Shown here piece by piece: positions 6,132 to 11,994 of a stretch of 11,994 nt of DNA. The stretch spans positions 1 through 11,994 of the forward strand of contig CALMQD010000460.1 of NCBI GenBank assembly GCA_937871415.1, read 5' to 3'. This DNA is from an uncultured Phycisphaerales bacterium. Its GTDB lineage: Bacteria; Planctomycetota; Phycisphaerae; Phycisphaerales; UBA1924. The translations under genes were made by a program, and so were the position numbers. The first letter of the stretch is position 1; each line of letters begins with the position of its first letter. The notes under the pieces were generated by a model, which ran no database searches, had not been told where the DNA came from, and saw only the letters and a list, made by a program, of their open reading frames with translations.

Positions 6132-7889
6132 TCAGTTGCACCCGACGAACCACGCATCGAGGAAGTCAAACAAGTCGCTCACGCCGACAGCCTTGTCGAA
6201 GTTGACGTCCGCGCTCGCACCCCCGGCGAACCAAGCGTCCAGGTAGGCGAAGAGGTCGCCCACGCCCCACTGCCCGTTGCGATCGAAATCCGCCGCACAG
6301 GACAGAACGGTGATCGTCTGGTTGGGGGCGACCGAGGCGTACTCGCTCACGCGACCGTCCGCCCACTCCACACGCAGCGTCACCGGCGCGAGCGATCCCG
6401 CCAGGCCGAAGTGCGCCGATCGCTCGGAGTTTCCGAGATAGTTCGGGTTCGCGGTGATCCACCGGTATTGCGGCGAAGCCGCGGCGTTGAGAACGACCCT
6501 CGCGCCGATGCCCTCCGGGGCGAGCCCCGGCGTGGCCCGGGAGTTGAGGAACACGCGGAGGTACGAGTGCGTCCCGGGATCGAGTTCGTTCCGATAGAAC
6601 GTGATCGCGCCGGGGTTGGAGAAAATGATGATGTCCTGGTCGCCGTCGTTGTCGGCGTCGAACGTCACGAGCCCGCGCCCCTGCCCGGTGTGCGCGATGC
6701 CGCAGACCCCCGCCAAGGACGTAAACGTGCCGTTGGCGTTGTTCATGAACAGGCACGTCGGGTCGGTAAGGAACTCGCCCATATACGTGCCCTGATCGGT
6801 GCCGTTGGTCGCGATGAGGTCGAGGTTGCCGTCGTGATCGAAGTCGACGGCCGCGGTCCCCCAGCCCCAGCCCGTCTGCTTCACGCCCGCCGGATTCGAG
6901 ACCTCGGCGAAGGTGTGGTTCCCGAGGTTGCGGTAGAGCATGTTGCCGGTGCCGGGGACCGACGGGACCACGTTGGTCGTGGTGATCGAGGTGACGTACC
7001 AGTCCGGCTTGCCGTCGCGGTCCAGATCGGCGACATACGCCCCCATGCCGTTGCCGTCGAGTCCGGTGCCCGAGGCGCCGGTGATCTCCGTGAACGTGCC
7101 GTTCGCGTTGTTCCTGAAGTACTTGGACGTCATTCCGTCGGCCGTCCAAAGCAGGTCGGGGTAGCGGTCGCCGTTGGTATCGATGAACCACGGCGAGAAC
7201 CCGCGCACCGACGGGACAGTGGAGAAAGAGAACCCGCCCAGGATCGAGGAGGTCACGTCGGTGAAGGTGCCGTTCCCGTTGCTGTGGAAGATCTTGTTAC
7301 CTGTCCCGGTGCGCCACCCGGCGACGGCCAGATCGAGATGGCCGTCGAGGTCGTAATCACCGAAACTTGCGCCGAAGCCGTCCGCCGCACTCGCCGAAGT
7401 TCGGTGAACTCCGGCCGCGACGGCCACGTTGGTAAACGTCCCGTTGCCGTTGTTGCGATAGAGCTTGTGCTGCGAGGGGGTGCCCGAGGGCGCGGAGGAA
7501 CGCGCACCCCACGAGGTCACGTAAATGTCCTCCCAGCCGTCCTTGTTGTAATCGACGGCGATCGCTCCCGAGCCGATGTGGGTCACCGCGACCCCCCAGG
7601 CCGCGGCCTGGTTGGTGAAGGTGCCGTTCCCGTTGTTGATGAACAACTTGTCGGGCTCGTTGCCTCCCAGAACGAAAACATCCTGAAATCCGTCGTTGTT
7701 GAAGTCGCCGATGCAACCTCCACCCATCATCCACTCGTATGCTCCGTTGGTGCCGCGGCGTTCAGTGAACAGGCCCGAAGCAAAGGTCTCCTCGGTGAAC
7801 GTGACAGGCTGCGCAAGCCCGATGCTCGCGGCTTGACCAACAACCAAGGCGATAACGCAGCCCTTCGACACGACGGTTCGTGCAGGCAT
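6132..7889 (-). CDS. Secreted FG-GAP/VCBS repeat protein with ASPIC/UnbV-like segment and GC-type dockerin
   Basis: A 585-residue protein. Residues 1-26 form a signal peptide (basic start, VIALVVGQAAS core, cleavage near GLA-Q). A beta-propeller of seven calcium loops of the D-x-[DN]-x-[DN]-x-x-x-D type follows: DFNNDGFQD (62-70), DYNKDGWED (113-121), DYDLDGHLD (178-186), DTNGDRYPD (237-245), DLDRDGKPD (288-296), DFDHDGNLD (349-357) and DADNDGDQD (411-419). NGNGTFT-like turns separate the blades. Residues about 440-528 resemble the ASPIC/UnbV domain (VEWADGRVSEY, APNQTITV). Residues 531-585 are a two-repeat dockerin (DFDRNGQWGVGDLFAYL, then DKAVGVSDLFDFLDAWFVGCN). A cell-surface or exported adhesive or carbohydrate-related role is likely, with no enzymatic motif seen. 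The ATG at 7889-7887 has GGGAGG 4 nt upstream. Confidence 0.93.
   Translation of the reverse strand: MPARTVVSKGCVIALVVGQAASIGLAQPVTFTEETFASGLFTERRGTNGAYEWMMGGGCIGDFNNDGFQDVFVLGGNEPDKLFINNGNGTFTNQAAAWGVAVTHIGSGAIAVDYNKDGWEDIYVTSWGARSSAPSGTPSQHKLYRNNGNGTFTNVAVAAGVHRTSASAADGFGASFGDYDLDGHLDLAVAGWRTGTGNKIFHSNGNGTFTDVTSSILGGFSFSTVPSVRGFSPWFIDTNGDRYPDLLWTADGMTSKYFRNNANGTFTEITGASGTGLDGNGMGAYVADLDRDGKPDWYVTSITTTNVVPSVPGTGNMLYRNLGNHTFAEVSNPAGVKQTGWGWGTAAVDFDHDGNLDLIATNGTDQGTYMGEFLTDPTCLFMNNANGTFTSLAGVCGIAHTGQGRGLVTFDADNDGDQDIIIFSNPGAITFYRNELDPGTHSYLRVFLNSRATPGLAPEGIGARVVLNAAASPQYRWITANPNYLGNSERSAHFGLAGSLAPVTLRVEWADGRVSEYASVAPNQTITVLSCAADFDRNGQWGVGDLFAYLDAWFAGGASADVNFDKAVGVSDLFDFLDAWFVGCN
7260..7635 (-). 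repeat. Direct repeats inside the FG-GAP gene
   Basis: An identical 22-bp stretch occurs at 7260-7281 and 7614-7635, 354 bp (118 codons) apart and in the same reading frame. Each encodes the NGNGTFT turn between propeller blades. Near-copies lie around 6723, 7092 and 7437. They reflect duplication of the blade unit and could mediate recombination. Confidence 0.7.
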
Positions 7890-7893
7890 ACGG

Positions 7894-7899
7894 CCTCCC
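7894..7899 (-). promoter_or_regulatory. Shine-Dalgarno of the FG-GAP gene
   Basis: On the minus strand GGGAGG is followed by a 4-nt spacer (ccgt) and the ATG at 7889. This fixes the start and excludes the longer open frame to 7982. Confidence 0.75.
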
Positions 7900-7954
7900 A
7901 ACGAGATCGTCGGCCCGGCCTGGGTTCCGGGTCGAGGCTTCCCACTTCGTTCCC

Positions 7955-7982
7955 AGTCTACCTCGCCTGAGAAATCGCACAA
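7955..7982 (-). promoter_or_regulatory. Putative sigma-70-type promoter of the FG-GAP gene
   Basis: On the minus strand, TTGTGC (7982-7977) and TAGACT (7960-7955) are 16 nt apart. Transcription from here would give a leader of about 60 nt that contains the GGGAGG site. The -35 box lies within the palindrome at 7972-7991. Confidence 0.4.
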
Positions 7983-7991
7983 CCGCGATTT
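7972..7991. repeat. Inverted repeat downstream of mnmA (terminator or operator)
   Basis: AAATCGC (7972-7978) and GCGATTT (7985-7991) form a perfect 7-bp stem with a 6-nt loop. It starts 23 nt after the mnmA stop and, read on the minus strand, ends in ATTTCTC. That could be a weak intrinsic terminator for mnmA. It also overlaps the putative -35 of the FG-GAP gene, so an operator is an alternative. It is noticeably AT-richer than its surroundings. Confidence 0.45.
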
Positions 7992-8014
7992 TCAACATGA
8001 GAACTCGGGTCCGG

Positions 8015-9217
8015 TTACCCGCTCACACCCCGGATCCAGCCGCCGCCCAAGACCCGATCGGGGTCGGTGGCGCTGTACAACACGATCGCCTGCCCCGGAG
8101 CGACGGCGATCTGCGGCTGCTCGAACTCGACGGTGCCGCACACAACCCCGGCATGTCCGGATTCCGCTTGAGCGGCGCCGTTCGGGCTTTTTCGCGGGCC
8201 CTGGGCGTGCCATCGCGCGGGCGCGGCCGGCGTGTTGTACCGGAACTTGGCCCACACCCGGCACTCCGACGGGATCGGTGCGATGAGCCAGTTCATCTCG
8301 CTGACTGTTGCGGTTCGGCACTCCAAACGCTCTTTGGGTCCGACCGTCACCGTGTTGCGTTCTGGGTCCTTCTCGACCACGAAGACCGGGTGACCCAGCG
8401 CCACCCCGACGCGCCGGCGCTGACCAATCGTGTACCGGTGCTGGCCCTCGTGCCCGCCGATGACGCGGCCCTCGGTGTCGAGGATGGCCCCCGGGCGCGC
8501 CAGTTCGGGGCGGCGCCGCTCGATCAGCCCCGCGTAGTCGTTGTCCGGGACAAAGCAGATCTCCTGCGAGTCCGGCTTGTCGAACGTCGGCAAACCGAAC
8601 CGCTGTGCCATGTCCCGGACCTCGGACTTCGGATACTCGCCGATGGGCAGGAGCATGTTGGGCAGGTGGTCGCGCGGCACGCCGAATAGCACGTAGGACT
8701 GGTCCTTACTGCGATCGACGCCGCGCAGCAGGCTCCACTCCCCGGTGTCCCCGTCGAGGCGCACCCGGGCGTAATGCCCGCTGGCGACGAACCGGGCGCC
8801 GATCTGTTCCGCGTACTCGCGCAGCTTGCCGAACTTCAGCCAGTCGTTGCACCGCACGCAGGGGTTGGGCGTCCTGCCGGCGGCGTACTCGTCCACGAAA
8901 TAGTCGATGATCCGACCGAAGTCCTTCTTGAAGTTCACCACGTAGAACGGCACGCCGAGTTCGGCGGCCACCAGGCGTGCGTCCGCCGCGTCGTTGATGG
9001 AGCAGCAGCCCTGGTGCCCAATCTTGAGCCTCGACGGGTCGCAGGCGATCTGAGCCGAGTCGAAGGGCGTGATGGCGTCGAGCGTCTCTCCCGGCGATCC
9101 CAGGCGCATGAAGACGCCGACGACCTCGTAGCCGGCGCGCACCAACAGCGCCGCGGCGACCGAGGAGTCCACGCCGCCGGACATGGCCACCAGCACCTTG
9201 CCCCTGCTGTTCTTCAC
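8015..9217 (-). CDS. mnmA: tRNA-specific 2-thiouridylase MnmA
   Basis: A 400-residue enzyme that thiolates U34 of Lys, Glu and Gln tRNAs, using ATP to activate the base and a relayed persulfide sulfur. The PP-loop SGGVDSS is at 13-19. The two catalytic cysteines are Cys123 in NPCVRCNDWLKFG and Cys221 in DSQEICFVPD. GHYAR (147-151), DQSYVLFG (172-179) and HRYTIGQRRRVGVALG (260-275) are further family signatures, and the end VLGGGWI is typical. The C-terminal beta-barrel contains an apparent insertion around 331-358 (Pro/Ala/Gly-rich). I chose the GTG at 9217-9215; a TTG two codons upstream is possible. The same frame is open far beyond 9217 only because it is antisense to rmuC. TACGAT lies 5 nt before the GTG. 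Confidence 0.96.
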   Translation of the reverse strand: MKNSRGKVLVAMSGGVDSSVAAALLVRAGYEVVGVFMRLGSPGETLDAITPFDSAQIACDPSRLKIGHQGCCSINDAADARLVAAELGVPFYVVNFKKDFGRIIDYFVDEYAAGRTPNPCVRCNDWLKFGKLREYAEQIGARFVASGHYARVRLDGDTGEWSLLRGVDRSKDQSYVLFGVPRDHLPNMLLPIGEYPKSEVRDMAQRFGLPTFDKPDSQEICFVPDNDYAGLIERRRPELARPGAILDTEGRVIGGHEGQHRYTIGQRRRVGVALGHPVFVVEKDPERNTVTVGPKERLECRTATVSEMNWLIAPIPSECRVWAKFRYNTPAAPARWHAQGPRKSPNGAAQAESGHAGVVCGTVEFEQPQIAVAPGQAIVLYSATDPDRVLGGGWIRGVSG

Positions 9218-9222
9218 GGACA

Positions 9223-9257
9223 ATCGTAGAAGAGCCGGAGAGCGGGCGCGGTAGGAT
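9223..9257. promoter_or_regulatory. Divergent -10-like boxes between mnmA and rmuC
   Basis: On the minus strand TACGAT (9228-9223) ends 5 nt before the mnmA GTG, with no Shine-Dalgarno between. On the plus strand TAGGAT (9252-9257) lies about 71 nt before the rmuC GTG, giving a leader of about 65 nt that carries a strong Shine-Dalgarno. No clear -35 is seen for either. Confidence 0.4.
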
Positions 9258-9316
9258 TGGGTCGCGAGGGGCCGGTTTCGTTGGCCCAGCGCCGGGTGGG
9301 GCCCGGCGGAACCCGC

Positions 9317-9323
9317 AGGGAGG
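9317..9323 (+). promoter_or_regulatory. Shine-Dalgarno of rmuC
   Basis: AGGGAGG sits 5 nt before the GTG at 9329, a near-ideal ribosome binding site. It decides the start, since the open frame continues upstream to a TTG at 9257. Confidence 0.75.
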
Positions 9324-9328
9324 CGTGC

Positions 9329-10938
9329 GTGCTGGAAGTCCTGATCATCGTCGTCGGCGTGCTGGTGCTGGGAGTGCTCGCGCTCCAGGTGTGGTTGCTC
9401 AGGCGCACGCGTCCGGGCTCGGCGACGGACCCGCTCGCGGCCGGGCTCGCCGAACTCCAGGGCTCGCTGGGTGTGGGCCTGGAGCGCATCGAGAAGCGGA
9501 TGGCGGAAGAAGCGGACCGTTCGCGTCGTCTCGACGCCGACTCGTCGCGCCAGTTGCGGGAGGAACTCGCGGCGCAGATCGGGCGCGGGCACGACAGCGC
9601 CGGCCAGGCCGCACGCGACCTGCGTCAGGAGCTCACGGGCGGGTTGCAGGCGTTCTTCACGCGCATGCTCGAGTCCAACGATCGGCGCCTCGGCGAGATC
9701 CGGGACGAGGGCCGCGGCGCGGCGCTCGCCGCGCGGGCCGAACTGCAGGCCACGCTCAAGGCGCTGCAGGACCAGCTCTCGCAGCGGCTCGACGGCGCCT
9801 CCCAGAGCACGAGGCAGCAGCTGGCCGAGGTGACGCAGGCGCTCACGAACATCGGCGCCGCCAACGAGAAGCGGATGGAGGCGCTGCGGGAGACAGTCGA
9901 CCAGCGGCTCCGCCTCCTGCAGGAGGACAACGCCGGCAAGCTCGAGCAGATGCGCCGGACCGTGGACGAGAAACTCGAGGGCACGCTCGAGCGGCGGCTG
10001 GGCGAGTCCTTCAAGCAGGTGTCCGAGCGTCTCGAAATGGTCCACAAGGGCCTGGGCGAGATGCAGCAGCTCGCCCACGGGGTCGGCGACCTGAAGAAAG
10101 TACTCACGAACGTCAAGACCCGCGGCACCTGGGGCGAGTGGCAGCTCTCCAACCTCCTCGAGCAGATGCTCACGCGCGACCAGTACGACACGAACGTGGA
10201 GGTGCGAAGGGGGAGCGGCGAGCGCGTCGAGTTCGCGGTCCGCTTCCCCGGACGCGACAACGACGCCGGCGCACCGATCTGGCTGCCGATCGACTCGAAG
10301 TGCCCGCAGGAGGACTATGAGCGCCTGGTCAAGGCCTCGGAGCAGGGCGATGCCGACGGCGTCCGCGATGCGATCAAGGGCCTGGAGGCCCGCATCCGCC
10401 AGTGCGGGAGGAGCATCAGCGAGAAGTACATCGCCCCGCCGCACTCGACGGACTTTGCGATCCTGTTCGTGCCCACCGAGGGGCTCTACGCCGAGGTGCT
10501 GCGGACGCCGGGGCTCGCCGACTGGCTGCAGCGAGAATGCCGCGTGCTGGTCGCCGGCCCGACAACTCTGGCCGCGATCCTCAACAGCCTGCAGATGGGG
10601 TTCCGCACGCTGGCGATCGAGAAACGGTCGAGCGAAGTCTGGAAGGTGCTCGCCGCGGTGAAGACCGAGTTCTCGAAGTTCGGCGAGGTTTTCGAGAAGG
10701 TCAAGAAGAAACTCGACGAGGCCTCGAACACCATCGAGAGCGCTTCGGTCAGGACGCGGGCGATGAGCCGCACGCTCAAGTCCGTGGACCAGTTGCCCGT
10801 GCCCGAAGCGAGCGCCATGCTCGGCCTGCCGGGCGAGGCGGTGGAGGCCAAGCCGGGCGGCGCGGGAACCGAGGGCCAAGCGACGGACGAGCCGCCCGAT
10901 GCCGATGAGACTCACCGACTCCCCGGGGTGCGGTCCCG

Positions 10939-10942
<4 letters not shown>
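9329..10942 (+). CDS. rmuC: DNA recombination protein RmuC
   Basis: A 537-residue RmuC-family protein, somewhat longer than E. coli RmuC (475). In E. coli RmuC limits inversions at short inverted repeats and is thought to be a nuclease-like protein. Residues 2-24 form one membrane helix ([23 protein letters not shown]), so the body is probably anchored on the cytoplasmic face. Residues about 40-250 are charged and heptad-rich, a long coiled coil. The RmuC core shows [19 protein letters not shown] (261-279), [16 protein letters not shown] (318-333), [13 protein letters not shown] (380-392) and [20 protein letters not shown] (411-430). The last roughly 40 residues are a Gly/Glu/Pro-rich tail. 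The start is GTG at 9329, after AGGGAGG. The stop overlaps the next gene's ATG by 4 nt (ATGA). Confidence 0.94.

Positions 10943-11994
<1,052 letters not shown>

Noticed and set aside
5089..6246. 385-codon plus-strand open frame
   Set aside because: Antisense to argC, which carries all catalytic motifs. The product is Arg/His-rich noise.
6042..7970. 642-codon plus-strand open frame
   Set aside because: It lies antisense to the FG-GAP/dockerin gene, which has clear domains, a signal peptide and a ribosome binding site. The antisense product is Arg/Val/Gly-rich without motifs.
9218..10915. Continuation of the mnmA frame upstream into a 966-codon open frame
   Set aside because: It is antisense to rmuC, low-complexity in composition, and MnmA homologues begin just before the PP-loop at about 9217. 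Strong GC codon bias leaves antisense frames open.

Overview
The window is GC-rich bacterial chromosome packed with genes on both strands. The best clue to the organism is the secreted protein at 6132-7889. It carries calcium-loop (FG-GAP/VCBS) repeats, an ASPIC/UnbV-like segment and a C-terminal GC-type dockerin pair ending in Gly-Cys-Asn, a combination typical of Planctomycetota of the class Phycisphaerae. The other genes are core metabolism and small accessory enzymes. I see no mobile element, CRISPR array, rRNA or tRNA.

Layout: (1) 1-1261, minus strand: a GNAT acetyltransferase whose stop overlaps the start of a crotonase-fold protein that runs off the left edge. (2) 1341-2440, plus strand: a DUF1801 protein with a long histone-H1-like basic tail, then 2 nt later a second GNAT. 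(3) 2358-3143, minus strand: an unrecognised Trp-rich helical protein whose 3' end overlaps the second GNAT and whose start codon is unclear. (4) 3260-4923, plus strand: a small two-CxxC zinc-ribbon protein and sucC, with no sucD beside it. (5) 9217-4939, minus strand: mnmA, the FG-GAP/dockerin protein and argC, in transcription order. (6) 9329-11994, plus strand: rmuC, whose stop overlaps the start of an OppD/DppD-type ABC transporter ATPase that runs off the right edge with an unusual C-terminus.

The genes do not form one pathway. sucC (TCA cycle), argC (arginine synthesis) and mnmA (tRNA wobble thiolation) are housekeeping genes. The two ATGA overlaps (713-716 and 10939-10942) and the 2-nt gap at 1971-1972 suggest three small co-translated pairs.

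The most interesting regulatory signal is repeated across the window. Five genes (the first GNAT, DUF1801, sucC, argC, mnmA), and perhaps the zinc-ribbon gene, have a -10-like hexamer ending only 5-8 nt before the start codon. Five of these six have a pyrimidine-rich spacer and no Shine-Dalgarno, as expected for leaderless mRNAs. rmuC and the FG-GAP gene instead have a strong GGGAGG site and a -10-like box about 65-70 nt upstream. I found no clear candidate for a new multi-gene system. The best leads are the leaderless pattern, the unknown Trp-rich family, the H1-like tail, the crotonase lacking a usual catalytic Glu, and the altered C-terminus of the transporter ATPase.
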